Of a stretch of DNA of 64,000 nt, positions 40,277-49,561 are shown in pieces. The translations under genes and the position numbers were made by a program. The stretch is from Pseudomonadota bacterium (GTDB taxonomy: Bacteria > Pseudomonadota > Gammaproteobacteria > Steroidobacterales > Steroidobacteraceae): positions 62,001 to 126,000 of the forward strand of contig JAKAXA010000005.1 in NCBI GenBank assembly GCA_021816775.1, read 5' to 3'. The first letter of the stretch is position 1. Each line of letters starts with the position of its first letter. A model generated the notes under the pieces. That model did no database searches. It was not told the origin of the DNA and saw only the letters and a program-made list of their open reading frames with translations.

Positions 40277-40484
40277 GCGCGAATGTGACGTAATGTCAAT
40301 TTACGTGAGATGATTTGGCCTATTCTTCGCGCAAGCCCATCTTCCGCTGCCGCCGAGATACCTCAAACCGCTGTGCATGTAAAAAACTTCGACGAGTTTA
40401 AGGCATCATCGTGCGCGGGAATGGAGCCGCCGAGCTCATAACACTCTGAATCTATTAATGAATAAGATCCGCATCGAGGTGTAA

Positions 40485-42761
40485 ATGAAATCGACGGGCG
40501 GCCGCAGGAAGGTGCCGGGCGTCCTGCGCCTGTTTTGCATGGCTCTGTTCATGGCGTTTGCGGCCCAGGCGTCTGCGGCCGACCCGACACTACCGTGCCC
40601 GCCGCAGCTGCGACCCGCAGTCCATTTCTGGATCCGGGTCTACACCCAGATCGACACCGACGCGGGCTTTCTGCACGACCGGCGCAATCTCGGCGTGGTC
40701 TACGAGACGGTGCATTTCACTCCCGACAGCTCGCGCTGGGAACGCCAGCGCCTCGTCGATCGCGAGCGTGACCGCCTCGCCGCCGAATTGCGCCGTATCG
40801 CCACGGGGGTACGGCCGCTGACACCCGATGAGAGGCGCATCCTGGCGTTGTGGGGGCCGCAGGTCAGCGCCGCGCGGCTGCGCGAGGCGGCGGACGATAT
40901 CCGCTTCCAGCTCGGCCAGGCCAACCGCTTCAAGGCCGGCCTGATCCGTTCGGGTGCCTGGCAGGAGGCGATCGCGCGCGCGCTGGCCGCGCACGGACTG
41001 CCCCCCGAGCTGGCAGCGTTGCCGCTGGTGGAGTCGTCCTACAATCCCCGCGCCTACTCCAAGGACGGAGCGGCCGGGCTGTGGCAGTTCATGCCCGGCA
41101 CGGCGCGGCGCTTCCTGCGCATGGGCGCGGCCGTCGATCAGCGGTTCGATCCGTTCAGCGCCACCGTGGCGGCCGCGCAGCTGCTCGCCTACAACTACCG
41201 GATTCTGGGGACGTGGCCGCTGGCCATCACGGCCTATAACCAGGGAGTCGCCGGCATGCTGCGTGCCGTGCGCGCCACCGGCTCGCGCGACATCGCCACC
41301 ATCGTGCAGCGCTATCACTCCGCCACCTTCGGGTTCGCGTCGCGCAACTTCTACGTGTCCTTCCTCGCCGCGCTGTACGTCGAGCAGCATGCGCAGCGGT
41401 TCTTCGGTGATCTGCAGCGCTTGCCGGAGGAGCATTTCCAGGAGGTGACGCTCCCGGGCTACGTTTCGGTGGCCTCGCTCGAGCGGGCGGCGGACGTGAC
41501 CTCCGCCCGGCTGCGCGAACTCAATCCGGCGCTGCTGCCGTCCGTATGGGACGGCGCGCTCGATGTGCCGAGGGGATATCGTGTGCGCCTGCCGGCGGGC
41601 GGAACCGACTGGACCGTCGCCGCGATCACCGCGCGGCTCGGTCCGCAGGCGTTGCTCGCGGCGCAGCTGCGGCCGCCCGTGTACCGGGTGCGCTGGGGTG
41701 ACACGCTCTCCGCTATCGCGGCGCGCTACCGGCTCAGCCCCTGGACGCTGGCCCGATTCAACGGCATGCCGCTTGATGGGATGCTGCGCGCCGGCGAGCT
41801 TCTGCGGCTGCCGGGTGCCAGCCGGCCGCCGGCGGTCCTCGCCGCCGCGAGCCTGCCGCCGGGTGCGCGGCCCGCGACCTTTCGGGTGCGCCCCGGGGAG
41901 ACGCTCTCGGGCATTGCGACGCGTTATGGCGTGAGCGCAGGCGCTCTGGCGCGGCTCAACGACATTCCGCTCAACGGCCTCCTGCGTGTGGGGGAGCCGC
42001 TGCGTCTGCCGGGCGCCGCCCAGCCGGCGCAGCTCGCGGCCGTGGCACCGGCCGGCGCGGTGGATGACATCCCCGCCGCGGCGCACGCGCTGAGCCCACC
42101 GCCCGGCTCGACCCTGGCCGCGAACACCTCAGGCGCTGCAGTCCCGCTTCCGCCCGCGGCCTCGCGCCTGGCGTCGGGTCCGAACCAGGCGCTGGCGGAT
42201 GCCGAGGTCGGCACGCGCGCCGCGCCGCCCCCGGGCGCGGGCGATCCGCAGCCCGTCTCGGCCGGTCAGGCCGAGGCTCTGGGCCCCATGCTGGGTCCCG
42301 AGGGCGAGCCGGCGCGCAGCGTCGACCCCACGGACTACACGGTGGCGCCCAACGGCACGATCCGCGTGGCCGCCGCCGAGTCGCTCGGCTACTACGCCGA
42401 ATGGCTGGGCGTCAGCGCCATGGACCTGCGCCGCATCAATCATCTGGCCTTCAGCCAGCCGGTGCGCATCGGTGAGCCGATCCGGCTGGATTTCCGTTAT
42501 GTGACGCCCCAGCAGTTCGAGCAGCGGCGCATCGCCTACCATCGGGCCCTGGAAGCGAGCTATTTCGCCAGCCACCGAATCGACGGCACTCGGACCTACG
42601 TGACCCGCAGCGGCGACTCATTGTGGACCCTGACGCAGCGCTTTGCGGGGCTGCCGGCGTGGCTGCTGCGCCAGTACAACCCGGATACCGATTTCTTTGC
42701 GCTGCAGCCGGGGACCCGCCTGGTGATCCCGCGGATCGTGCCGGACCACGCCGCCGGCTGA
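40485..42761 (+). CDS. mltD: Membrane-bound lytic murein transglycosylase D with LysM domains
   Basis: A 758-residue envelope enzyme. Signal peptide LFCMALFMAFAAQASA (cleaved near 32). The SLT domain is at about 160-300, with the catalytic Glu in LPLVESSYNPRAYSKDGAAGLWQFMPGTARR and ITAYNQG as the C-terminal SLT motif. Two clear LysM repeats follow (YRVRWGDTLSAIAARYRL; FRVRPGETLSGIATRYGV), and two weaker ones near the C-terminus (about 615-660 and 705-750). It cleaves peptidoglycan glycan strands with anhydromuramoyl formation. The length and extra C-terminal LysM units exceed E. coli MltD (452). The start is supported by GAGGTG. Confidence 0.94.
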   Translation: MKSTGGRRKVPGVLRLFCMALFMAFAAQASAADPTLPCPPQLRPAVHFWIRVYTQIDTDAGFLHDRRNLGVVYETVHFTPDSSRWERQRLVDRERDRLAAELRRIATGVRPLTPDERRILALWGPQVSAARLREAADDIRFQLGQANRFKAGLIRSGAWQEAIARALAAHGLPPELAALPLVESSYNPRAYSKDGAAGLWQFMPGTARRFLRMGAAVDQRFDPFSATVAAAQLLAYNYRILGTWPLAITAYNQGVAGMLRAVRATGSRDIATIVQRYHSATFGFASRNFYVSFLAALYVEQHAQRFFGDLQRLPEEHFQEVTLPGYVSVASLERAADVTSARLRELNPALLPSVWDGALDVPRGYRVRLPAGGTDWTVAAITARLGPQALLAAQLRPPVYRVRWGDTLSAIAARYRLSPWTLARFNGMPLDGMLRAGELLRLPGASRPPAVLAAASLPPGARPATFRVRPGETLSGIATRYGVSAGALARLNDIPLNGLLRVGEPLRLPGAAQPAQLAAVAPAGAVDDIPAAAHALSPPPGSTLAANTSGAAVPLPPAASRLASGPNQALADAEVGTRAAPPPGAGDPQPVSAGQAEALGPMLGPEGEPARSVDPTDYTVAPNGTIRVAAAESLGYYAEWLGVSAMDLRRINHLAFSQPVRIGEPIRLDFRYVTPQQFEQRRIAYHRALEASYFASHRIDGTRTYVTRSGDSLWTLTQRFAGLPAWLLRQYNPDTDFFALQPGTRLVIPRIVPDHAAG

Positions 42762-42800
42762 CGGGGCGCTGCGCCTTGCGAGCCATGTCATAATGCATCC

Positions 42801-43343
42801 ATGCGCCTGCCGAAAATCATCCTGACCGCCGCCGTGCTCGCATCCGTGGCCTCAGGCGCGTGCGCCGCGCCGGCGCCTCGCATGGGACGCGTCCCCCTGC
42901 TCGCCAACCCGCGCCTGCCCCACGTGCAGTACGTCCTCGTCAAGAAATCCGCGCGGCGGCTGTACCTGATGAACGGCGACCAGGTGGTGCGCGCGTTCAG
43001 GATCCACCTCGGCCTGATGCCGAACGGGCCGAAGGAGCGCTCCGGCGACTACCGCACGCCCGTGGGCTGGTACCGGCTGGTGCGCCGCGATCCGCGCAGC
43101 GACTTCTTTCTCTCCATCCAGATTTCCTATCCCAATCGGGCCGATCGGGCGCGCGCCCGCGCGCACCACTGGCAGCCGGGCGGGGAAATCATGATTCACG
43201 GCCTGCCGAACCGGCTGAACAGCCCGCTGTCGTATTATCTGGACAGCGATTGGACCGACGGCTGTATCGCCGTGTCCGACGCTGACATGATGCAGATCTG
43301 GATGATGACCCGCGACGGCATGCGCATCGACATCCAGCCTTGA
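42801..43343 (+). CDS. L,D-transpeptidase (YkuD domain)
   Basis: A 180-residue secreted protein with an N-terminal signal (PKIILTAAVLASVASGACA). The YkuD catalytic stretch is MIHGLPN (His) and DWTDGCIAVSDADM (nucleophile Cys). It would form or modify peptidoglycan cross-links or attach envelope proteins. It is encoded 39 bases after mltD in the same direction, so both are cell-wall enzymes that may be co-transcribed. The next gene starts 16 bases downstream. Confidence 0.9.
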   Translation: MRLPKIILTAAVLASVASGACAAPAPRMGRVPLLANPRLPHVQYVLVKKSARRLYLMNGDQVVRAFRIHLGLMPNGPKERSGDYRTPVGWYRLVRRDPRSDFFLSIQISYPNRADRARARAHHWQPGGEIMIHGLPNRLNSPLSYYLDSDWTDGCIAVSDADMMQIWMMTRDGMRIDIQP

Positions 43344-43359
43344 GCTCGTCCGGTCCCTG

Positions 43360-44745
43360 ATGGAACACAACGACCTCGAATCCGAGTTCATCGAAGCGCG
43401 CGTTCATCCCCGCGGTAGTCTCGAGAACCTCTCACAGGAGGAAATCGCCAAGCTGCTCGACTCGGGACAGGGCGGTCTGTACCCGCTGTTCCGCAAGTGC
43501 GCGCTGGCGGTGCTCAACAGCGGCGCCGCCACGGACAACGCCAAGGAGATCTTCGACCGGTATCGCGATTTCGAGGTGCGCATCATGCGCCAGCCGTGGG
43601 GCATCCGTCTGGAGATGCACCACGCGCCGGGCGCAGCATTCGTCGACGGGCAGATGATCCGCGGCATCAAAGAGCACCTGTTCGCGGTGCTGCGCGATGT
43701 GGTGTTCACCTCGAACGAGATCATGGCGGCGGGGCGGTTCGACCTGAACGATTCGCCCTCCATCACGAACGCGGTATTCCACATCCTGCGCAACGCCCAG
43801 CTGCTCGAGTGCAAGGCGCGGCCCAATCTCGTGGTGTGCTGGGGCGGGCATTCGATCGGCACCGAGGAGTACAAGTACTCCAAGCGCGTCGGCTATGAGC
43901 TCGGCCTGCGCGGGCTCGACGTGTGCACCGGCTGCGGTCCGGGCGCGATGAAGGGACCGATGAAGGGTGCGACCATCGGGCATGCCAAGCAGCGCATCGA
44001 GCATGGCCGCTACATCGGCATTACCGAGCCCGGCATCATCGCTGCCGAGCCGCCCAATCCGATCGTCAACCACCTGGTCATCATGCCGGACATCGAGAAG
44101 CGGCTGGAGGCGTTCGTGCGCTTCGCGCACGGCATCGTGGTGCTGCCGGGCGGGGCCGGCACCCTGGAGGAGATCCTCTACCTCCTCGGCATTCTTCTCG
44201 ATCCGGCCAACCGCGATCAGCCCTTCCCCGTGGTGCTCACCGGGCCGCACGCGAGCGGCGGTTATTTCGAGCACATCCGCCGCTTTATCCGCGGGACGCT
44301 CGGGGAGGCGGCGCTCGCGCGCGTGAACATCATCGTCGATGATCCAGCCGCGGTCGCGCGGCAGATGGTGCGTGGCATCGAAGCGGTACGGGAATTCCGG
44401 CGCCAGCACAAGGACTCGTACAACTTCAACTGGCTGCTGTCGATCCGGTCTCAGTTCCAACATCCGTTCGAGGTGACGCACGAATCGATGCGCGCGCTCG
44501 CGCTCGGGCGCGACCAGCCCGCGCACGAGCTCGCGGCCAACCTGCGCCGGGCCTTCTCCGGCATCGTCACCGGCAACGTCAAGGAGCACGGCATTTACGC
44601 CATCGATCGCCACGGCCCGTACGAGCTCGCCGGCGATCCAGGCCTCATGCGCCTGCTCGATGAGCTGCTCGCGGCATTCGTGGAGCAGGGCCGCATGAAG
44701 CTGCCGGGCAGCGTCTACCGGCCGGTGTATCGGCTGGTCGCATAG
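43360..44745 (+). CDS. ppnN: Nucleotide 5'-monophosphate nucleosidase PpnN (LOG family)
   Basis: A 461-residue cytosolic enzyme. The central LOG domain (about 145-330) has the signature VVLPGGAGTLEEILYLLG and the nucleotide loop CTGCGPGAMKGPMKGA. The N- and C-terminal extensions are typical of PpnN/YgdH, a (p)ppGpp-responsive enzyme that splits nucleoside monophosphates into base and ribose-5-phosphate. Length matches the family (about 454). The ATG at 43360 overlaps no other gene. It closely follows the L,D-transpeptidase gene. Confidence 0.92.
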   Translation: MEHNDLESEFIEARVHPRGSLENLSQEEIAKLLDSGQGGLYPLFRKCALAVLNSGAATDNAKEIFDRYRDFEVRIMRQPWGIRLEMHHAPGAAFVDGQMIRGIKEHLFAVLRDVVFTSNEIMAAGRFDLNDSPSITNAVFHILRNAQLLECKARPNLVVCWGGHSIGTEEYKYSKRVGYELGLRGLDVCTGCGPGAMKGPMKGATIGHAKQRIEHGRYIGITEPGIIAAEPPNPIVNHLVIMPDIEKRLEAFVRFAHGIVVLPGGAGTLEEILYLLGILLDPANRDQPFPVVLTGPHASGGYFEHIRRFIRGTLGEAALARVNIIVDDPAAVARQMVRGIEAVREFRRQHKDSYNFNWLLSIRSQFQHPFEVTHESMRALALGRDQPAHELAANLRRAFSGIVTGNVKEHGIYAIDRHGPYELAGDPGLMRLLDELLAAFVEQGRMKLPGSVYRPVYRLVA

Positions 44746-44921
44746 CCGCGGCCGAGTCCACGGCGGATTGCGCCGCCTCGATGTGACATAATCAATATCG
44801 ATGTTTCATAACCGGACCGTCTCGGTTTTCCGCCGTCTGCGAGTGAGGACGCCTGTGAACCAGTACCTGCGCAGGGAGCGCGTGGAACGTACCCTCAAGC
44901 CTCGTTGCCCGAGGTGCGTCC

Positions 44922-45194
44922 ATGAGTTCATCGTTCAGGGAGCGCGGCGTCCCGCCCGCCGCTCGAGAAGAGACCGCCGGCAGCGCTACGGCGCCCGCGG
45001 CACCGTCTGCACCGTTCCCGAACTGGTACGAACGCATGCAAAACGTTCGCGCCCGGCACGATGCCATCACGCGCAACCTCAATACCTGGTCGAACTACAA
45101 GAACTGGGCCGAGCGCATGCGTACGGCCTGGAGCGAGGAGGCGGCCGGGGACGACTCTGCGCCGCAATCCAGCGATTCGACGCCCAATCATTGA
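44922..45194 (+). CDS. Small hypothetical protein (90 aa)
   Basis: A 90-residue frame with the starting segment MSSSFRERGVPPAAREETAG, a low-complexity Ala/Pro/Ser linker, and an ordered, charged helix-like core PFPNWYERMQNVRARHDAITRNL followed by SNYKNWAERMRTAWSEEA. GAGGTG lies upstream. The biased linker and charged core look protein-like and differ from the opposite-strand shadow. I recognise no family. It is followed by another small frame 16 bases later. Confidence 0.5.
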   Translation: MSSSFRERGVPPAAREETAGSATAPAAPSAPFPNWYERMQNVRARHDAITRNLNTWSNYKNWAERMRTAWSEEAAGDDSAPQSSDSTPNH

Positions 45195-45210
45195 GCACCG
45201 GAGACCTCTG

Positions 45211-45363
45211 ATGGAATGCGTCATGCTCTGGTGGGACGAGCTCGATGATCTCACCGCCGCCCTGGCTCACCTGGCCCGCTCGGCGTTCGCCGAAGTGATC
45301 GCCTTCCCGCCGCCGCCCGAGTGGGGCAGCCTCATCGGTCAGTGGCTGCGCCTGCCGGCCTGA
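45211..45363 (+). CDS. Small hypothetical protein (50 aa)
   Basis: The 50 residues MECVMLWWDELDDLTAALAH through IAFPPPPEWGSLIGQWLRLPA, starting at the ATG at 45211 after GGAGA. It is short, acidic at the start and hydrophobic or amphipathic in the middle. It is adjacent to the 90-residue frame, so the two may form a small operon. Function unknown and coding status unproven. Confidence 0.4.
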   Translation: MECVMLWWDELDDLTAALAHLARSAFAEVIAFPPPPEWGSLIGQWLRLPA

Positions 45364-45440
45364 GCCGCCCGCCCGCCCCCCATTGCCGCCGCTCAAGCCC
45401 CGCGCGTCGTGAACGGCGCGTGGCGCTGCCCGGCCGCGCA

Positions 45441-45468
45441 TTGAAAATCGGCAGATCGCGCCCAAAAT
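45441..45468 (+). promoter_or_regulatory. Candidate sigma-32 promoter of htpG
   Basis: TTGAAA at 45441-45446 and CCCAAAAT at 45461-45468, 14 bases apart, resemble a heat-shock (RpoH) promoter (CTTGAA-n13-17-CCCCATnT). It sits 32 bases before the GTG start of htpG, a chaperone gene usually under RpoH. The -10 is imperfect. Confidence 0.4.
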
Positions 45469-45499
45469 GCTCCGCTCCGGAGAGATTCAGGAGTGGACC

Positions 45500-47416
45500 G
45501 TGACCAGCCCAGAGACCCCGTCGAGCCCGTCTTTCGATCGCCAGACGCACGGCTTTCAGGCCGAGGTGCGCGAGCTGCTGAAGCTCATGATCCACTCGCT
45601 GTACAGCCACCGGGAGATCTTCCTGCGCGAGCTGATCTCCAACGCCTCGGACGCCAATGATCGCCTGCGCTTCGCGGCGATCGGGGCGCCCGAGCTGCTC
45701 GGCAGCGACACGGAGCTCGCTATCCGCATCGAGGCGGATCCGGCGGCGGGCACGGTCGCGATCGCGGACAACGGCATCGGCATGACGCGCGAGGAAGCCG
45801 TCGCCAATCTCGGCACCATCGCCCGCTCGGGCACGGCGGAGTTCTTCCGCTCCCTCTCGGGAGACCGGCAGAAGGACGCCCAGCTGATCGGGCAGTTCGG
45901 CGTCGGCTTCTATTCGGCGTTCATCGTTGCGGAGCGGGTCGAAGTGCTCTCGCGCCGCGCCGGCGAGCCCGCCGAGGCCGCCGTGCGCTGGGAGTCGCGC
46001 GCCGACGGGGAATTCACCGTCGAAACCGTGACGCGCGAAGCGCGCGGGACCGAGGTGAAGCTGTACCTGAAGAGCGAAGCGAAAGAGTTCGCCGATCCGT
46101 TCCGGCTGCGCACGCTGATCCGCCGCTACTCCGACCACATCGCCTTTCCCGTGCGCATGCGCAAGGAGGGCGAAGCGTCGCTGGAGTACGAGACCGTCAA
46201 CCAGGCTACGGCGCTGTGGGTGCGGCCGCGCGCCGAGATCACCGACGAGGAGTACCGCCAGTTCTACCAGCATCTGGCGCACGATTTCACCGAGCCGCTC
46301 GCCTGGAGCCACAACCGCGTCGAGGGCAAGCGCGAGTACACCAGCCTGCTGTACCTGCCGGGGCGCGCGCCGTTCGACCTGTGGCAGCGCGAGGCGGCGC
46401 ACGGGCTGAAGCTGTACGTCAGGCGCGTGTTCATCATGGACGATGCCGAACAGTTCCTGCCGCTGTATCTGCGCTTCGTCAAAGGGGTGGTCGACTCGAG
46501 CGATCTGCCGCTCAATGTCTCGCGCGAGCTCCTGCAGCGCGAGCCCGAGGTCGAGGCGATCCGCGCCAGCCTCACCAAGCGCGTGCTGGAGATGCTCGCC
46601 AAGCTCGCCCAGGACGAGCCGGACAAGTACACCGCGTTCTGGAAGGAATTCGGCCTGGTTCTGAAGGAAGGGGTCGGGCAGGACACGGCCAACCGCGCCG
46701 CGCTCCTGCCCCTGCTGCGCTTTGCGAGCACGCACGAGGCGGGCGATGAGCCGGTGGTGAGCCTCGCGCAGTACGTGGCGCGGCTGAAGCCGGGCCAGGA
46801 GCGCATCTATTACATCGCCGCCGAGAGTCTCGCTGCGGCGCGGCGCAGCCCCTACATCGAGCGGCTCGCCGAGCGGGGCATCGAGGTGCTGCTGCTCGGG
46901 GACCGGATCGATGAGTGGATGATGGGACAGCTCGAGGATTTCGACGGCAAGCGCTTCAAGGACGCCTCGCGCGGGGAGCTGGAGCTCGGCACGCTGGAGA
47001 GCGATGCCGACCGGCAGGAGCGTGACGCGGCGCTGAAGGAAAGCAAGGGTCTGCTGAAGCGCGTCAAGGACGCGCTCGGCGCGCGGGTAACCGAGGTGCG
47101 GGTGAGCACGCGCCTGAAGGACTCTCCGGCCTGCCTGGTGCGCGATGAGCACGATCTCGGGGCGGGCATGCGCAAGATCCTCGCCGCGGCGGGTCAGAAG
47201 GTGCCGGAGTCCAAACCGGCGCTGGAACTCAACACCGCCCATCCGCTCGTCAAGTACCTCGACGGCCTCGCCGATGCGGGCCGTTTCGAGGCGCTCGCCG
47301 TGCTGCTTTACGAGCAGGCCGAGCTCGCCGAGGGTGGCGAGCTCGGCAACCCGGCGGAGTTCGTCCAGCGGCTCAATCGCCTGCTGGTCGAGTTGGCGGC
47401 GGCTCACGCGGCGTGA
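45500..47416 (+). CDS. htpG: Hsp90 family chaperone HtpG
   Basis: A 638-residue cytosolic chaperone. The N-terminal GHKL ATPase domain shows [23 protein letters not shown] (Asn/Asp nucleotide site), [12 protein letters not shown] and [13 protein letters not shown]. The middle domain has [39 protein letters not shown], and the C-terminal dimerisation part follows. Length is normal. GTG at 45500 is preferred because AGGAG lies about 6 bases upstream. An in-frame ATG at 45467 is upstream of that site. The downstream hydrolase overlaps its stop by 4 bases. Confidence 0.97.
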   Translation: MTSPETPSSPSFDRQTHGFQAEVRELLKLMIHSLYSHREIFLRELISNASDANDRLRFAAIGAPELLGSDTELAIRIEADPAAGTVAIADNGIGMTREEAVANLGTIARSGTAEFFRSLSGDRQKDAQLIGQFGVGFYSAFIVAERVEVLSRRAGEPAEAAVRWESRADGEFTVETVTREARGTEVKLYLKSEAKEFADPFRLRTLIRRYSDHIAFPVRMRKEGEASLEYETVNQATALWVRPRAEITDEEYRQFYQHLAHDFTEPLAWSHNRVEGKREYTSLLYLPGRAPFDLWQREAAHGLKLYVRRVFIMDDAEQFLPLYLRFVKGVVDSSDLPLNVSRELLQREPEVEAIRASLTKRVLEMLAKLAQDEPDKYTAFWKEFGLVLKEGVGQDTANRAALLPLLRFASTHEAGDEPVVSLAQYVARLKPGQERIYYIAAESLAAARRSPYIERLAERGIEVLLLGDRIDEWMMGQLEDFDGKRFKDASRGELELGTLESDADRQERDAALKESKGLLKRVKDALGARVTEVRVSTRLKDSPACLVRDEHDLGAGMRKILAAAGQKVPESKPALELNTAHPLVKYLDGLADAGRFEALAVLLYEQAELAEGGELGNPAEFVQRLNRLLVELAAAHAA

Positions 47417-48066
47417 AACTGCCACGCGCCGAGCGCCTGACGCTACCCGGCCCGGCCGGTACCCTCGAGGCCCTGGTCGAGACGCCGGCAGGCGAGGACG
47501 GCGCAGCGGCGGCTGCGCCCGCTGTTTTCGGGGTGGTGTGCCATCCGCATCCGCTCTACGGCGGGACGCTCGACAACAAGGTCGTCTACACCCTGGCGCG
47601 CGCATTCGAGGAGTGCGGCGCGCCGGTGGTGCGCTTCAACTTCCGCGGTGTTGGGGCAAGCGCGGGAACCCATGACGCGGGCCGCGGCGAGACCGAGGAT
47701 GCGCTCGCCGTGATCGCCTATGGCCGCGCGCGCTGGCCGGGGGCGGCGCTGTGGCTGGCCGGCTTCTCCTTCGGGGCGGCCATCGCCGTGCGGGCGGCCG
47801 CGCGGGCCTCGCCGGCCAAGCTGGTGCTGGTGGCCCCCGGCGTGAGCCGGGTGGCAATGGACGCAGTGCCCTCGCCGCGCTGTCCGTGGCTGCTCGTCCA
47901 GGGCGATGCCGACGAGGTGATCGAACCGGCCGATGTGCTGCAGTGGGCGGCGCGTCAGACGGTCCCGCCCGTGCTGCGCACCTTCCCGGGGGCGGGGCAT
48001 TTCTTCCATGGCCGGCTGCACGAGTTGCGCCAGACGGTCGTGCAGTTCATCAATCGCCCCGACTGA
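47413..48066 (+). CDS. Alpha/beta hydrolase family protein
   Basis: A 217-residue serine hydrolase. The strand-turn [21 protein letters not shown], the oxyanion region FRGVGASAG, the nucleophile elbow GFSFGAAIA, the acidic residue in [10 protein letters not shown] and the His in [12 protein letters not shown] match the family of short bacterial hydrolases with CHPHP. The reaction is unknown. GTG at 47413 overlaps the htpG stop (GTGA), implying translational coupling. The gene converges with the HU-like gene across a perfect hairpin. Confidence 0.87.
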   Translation: MKLPRAERLTLPGPAGTLEALVETPAGEDGAAAAAPAVFGVVCHPHPLYGGTLDNKVVYTLARAFEECGAPVVRFNFRGVGASAGTHDAGRGETEDALAVIAYGRARWPGAALWLAGFSFGAAIAVRAAARASPAKLVLVAPGVSRVAMDAVPSPRCPWLLVQGDADEVIEPADVLQWAARQTVPPVLRTFPGAGHFFHGRLHELRQTVVQFINRPD

Positions 48067-48099
48067 CGGGCGCGGTCCGCGCGGGACACTGCGAAATGA

Positions 48100-48124
48100 A
48101 CGGGGTTCGCGGAGCGAACCCCGT
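48100..48124. terminator. Perfect 11-bp hairpin between convergent genes
   Basis: ACGGGGTTCGC and GCGAACCCCGT form an 11-bp stem with a GGA loop between the hydrolase gene (plus) and the HU-like gene (minus). No strong U-tract follows on either side. Its position suggests a bidirectional transcription end. Confidence 0.55.
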
Positions 48125-48148
48125 CGTATCTCGCGACTCAGCGCGTGA

Positions 48149-48463
48149 TCAAGAGTTGACCATCGCCTTGAGGTTCTTCAGCGGCATCACACGGACCTTC
48201 TTGCTGGCCGGCTTCGCCTTGAACATCATCTTCTCGCCCGTGAACGGGTTGATTCCTTCGCGTGCCTTCGTGGCCGGCTTCTTCACGACCTTCATCTTCA
48301 GCAGTCCCGGCATGGTGAACAGGCCGTTGCTGCGCAGGCTCTTCTTGATTACGCCGTTCAGCGAATCGAACACACCGCCGACCTGCTTGCGCGAGAGCCC
48401 CGTGTCTTTGGAAATTTGAGTCAGGACTTCCGACTTGGTCGGAGCGCTACCCTTTTTCGCCAT
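48149..48463 (-). CDS. HU-family DNA-binding protein (divergent)
   Basis: A 104-residue basic protein. It carries the HU/IHF core: helix pair (KSEVLTQISKDTGLSRKQVGGVFDSLNGVIKKSL), then LFTMPGLLKMKVVKKPATKAREGINPFTGEKM in place of the canonical beta-arm GFGxF..R..R.GRNP.TG. The chain is about 14 residues longer than standard HU. It would bend or compact DNA. The start is supported by GAGGAG. The region upstream contains long alternating purine-pyrimidine tracts. Confidence 0.85.
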   Translation of the reverse strand: MAKKGSAPTKSEVLTQISKDTGLSRKQVGGVFDSLNGVIKKSLRSNGLFTMPGLLKMKVVKKPATKAREGINPFTGEKMMFKAKPASKKVRVMPLKNLKAMVNS

Positions 48464-48540
48464 ATTGCGCCACTCCTCGAATAAATGAATGTGCGCGCTG
48501 TTGTGCAGCCACGCAAAGTAAGAATCGCCGCGGAAAATAG

Positions 48541-48585
48541 CACATGCGCGCGTGTGCGCAACTGTTTTTTTGCGCGCGCGCGCGC
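48541..48585. repeat. Two alternating purine-pyrimidine tracts upstream of the HU gene
   Basis: A 20-base strictly alternating stretch (48541-48560) and a (GC)7 tract (48572-48585) flank ACTGTTTTTTT. Such sequences can adopt left-handed Z-DNA under supercoiling. They lie 78-122 bases upstream of the HU-like gene start and downstream of the DUF167 gene's stop, so they are in its promoter region. Confidence 0.7.
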
Positions 48586-48635
48586 TGAAACGGCCTTTTT
48601 TTCAAAGGTTTTTGCACAACCGGCGGGTCGGCGGT

Positions 48636-48956
48636 TCAGATTTTGGCGGCGAGTTGCGCGGCCGCCGCGGCCGCGCCGAGTATCAAAACGTCCTTGTGGC
48701 GGCTTTTTGCGCCGCGGATCAGAGAAACGTCCGTTTTCGGCACGCCAAGTGCATGAGACAAGAGGCGTATGAGCCTTTCGTTCGCGGCGCCCTCGACGGG
48801 AGGCGCCGCGACCCTCACGAGGAGTCTTCCGTCGCGTACGCCGTCAATACACTCACGCGCCGAGCGCGGCTGAATACGTATGCGCAGCACGCAGTCGCTT
48901 CCGCGAATCTCCAACCAGTTCGCGACCTTGGCGCGCTTGGTTGATGTGTCGTGCAT
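48636..48956 (-). CDS. yggU: DUF167/YggU family protein
   Basis: A 106-residue small cytosolic protein of the YggU/UPF0235 family. It shows the typical RIRIQPRSARECIDG, RLLVRVAAPPVEGAANERLIRLLSHALGVPK and IRGAKSRHKDVLI. The function is not established in this family. The start at 48956 (ATG) is chosen. A GTG at 48983 would add 9 residues. The gene lies in the yggU-yggT-proC-yggS cluster and follows yggT by 28-56 bases. Confidence 0.8.
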   Translation of the reverse strand: MHDTSTKRAKVANWLEIRGSDCVLRIRIQPRSARECIDGVRDGRLLVRVAAPPVEGAANERLIRLLSHALGVPKTDVSLIRGAKSRHKDVLILGAAAAAAQLAAKI

Positions 48957-49011
48957 GGCGCGGTTCAGCTTTGCGAGGCGCACCGGTTTCAGGGATCGCG
49001 CCGGCCGCGCC

Positions 49012-49542
49012 TCACACGTGCAGCAGGATCAGCAGCGCCTGGATCAGGATGCAGGCCCACAGCGGTGACAGATCGATACCGGCGATCGCCGGAATGAGAC
49101 GCCGGAAGGGCCGCAGCACCGGCTCGCAGAGGGAGGCCAGGATGGACTGCAGCGGCGAGTAGCCGCCCGGGGCCACCAGGCTGAGCAGCACATAGAGAAT
49201 GATGGCGTAGAAATAGGTCAACAGCAGGGTGCGCGCGATCTCGAGCGCGACCGCGTGCAGCCACACCCAGGGGCCGACCCAGCCCATGCCCTCGAGCGCG
49301 AACACCACGGCCACCTCGAGCGCGGCAACCAGGATCACGGCCACCACCGAGGCGGAGTCAACCTTGCCGATCGGCGGCAGCACGCGCCGCAGCGGCAGGA
49401 TCAGCGGATTGGTCAGGCGCACGATCGCCTGGCAGAGCGGATTGCGGAAATCCGCGCGCGAGAGCTGCAGCAGCAGCCTCGCCAGGACGACGAACAGCGC
49501 CAGCGAGAGCAGCATTTCGATGATGTAGATGAGGGCGCTCAT
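49012..49542 (-). CDS. yggT: YggT family integral membrane protein
   Basis: A 176-residue protein with two YGGT repeats, each a helix followed by PLxxPLRRxxPPxG: SRADFRNPLCQAIVRLTNPLILPLRRVLPPIGK and ILASLCEPVLRPFRRLIPAIAGIDLSP. About four membrane helices. Members are linked to osmotic or potassium stress, but this is poorly defined. The start at 49542 (MSALIYIIEMLL) gives the first helix directly. The longer upstream frame has no membrane segment. It is 19 bases after proC. Confidence 0.88.
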   Translation of the reverse strand: MSALIYIIEMLLSLALFVVLARLLLQLSRADFRNPLCQAIVRLTNPLILPLRRVLPPIGKVDSASVVAVILVAALEVAVVFALEGMGWVGPWVWLHAVALEIARTLLLTYFYAIILYVLLSLVAPGGYSPLQSILASLCEPVLRPFRRLIPAIAGIDLSPLWACILIQALLILLHV

Positions 49543-49561
49543 GACGGTGTCGGCAGCCGGG

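Noticed and set aside
45332-47605. 757-codon open frame on the minus strand opposite htpG
   Set aside because: It is a mirror of the high-GC third positions of htpG; the translation is Arg/Leu/Glu-rich without a domain, and HtpG on the plus strand is unmistakable.
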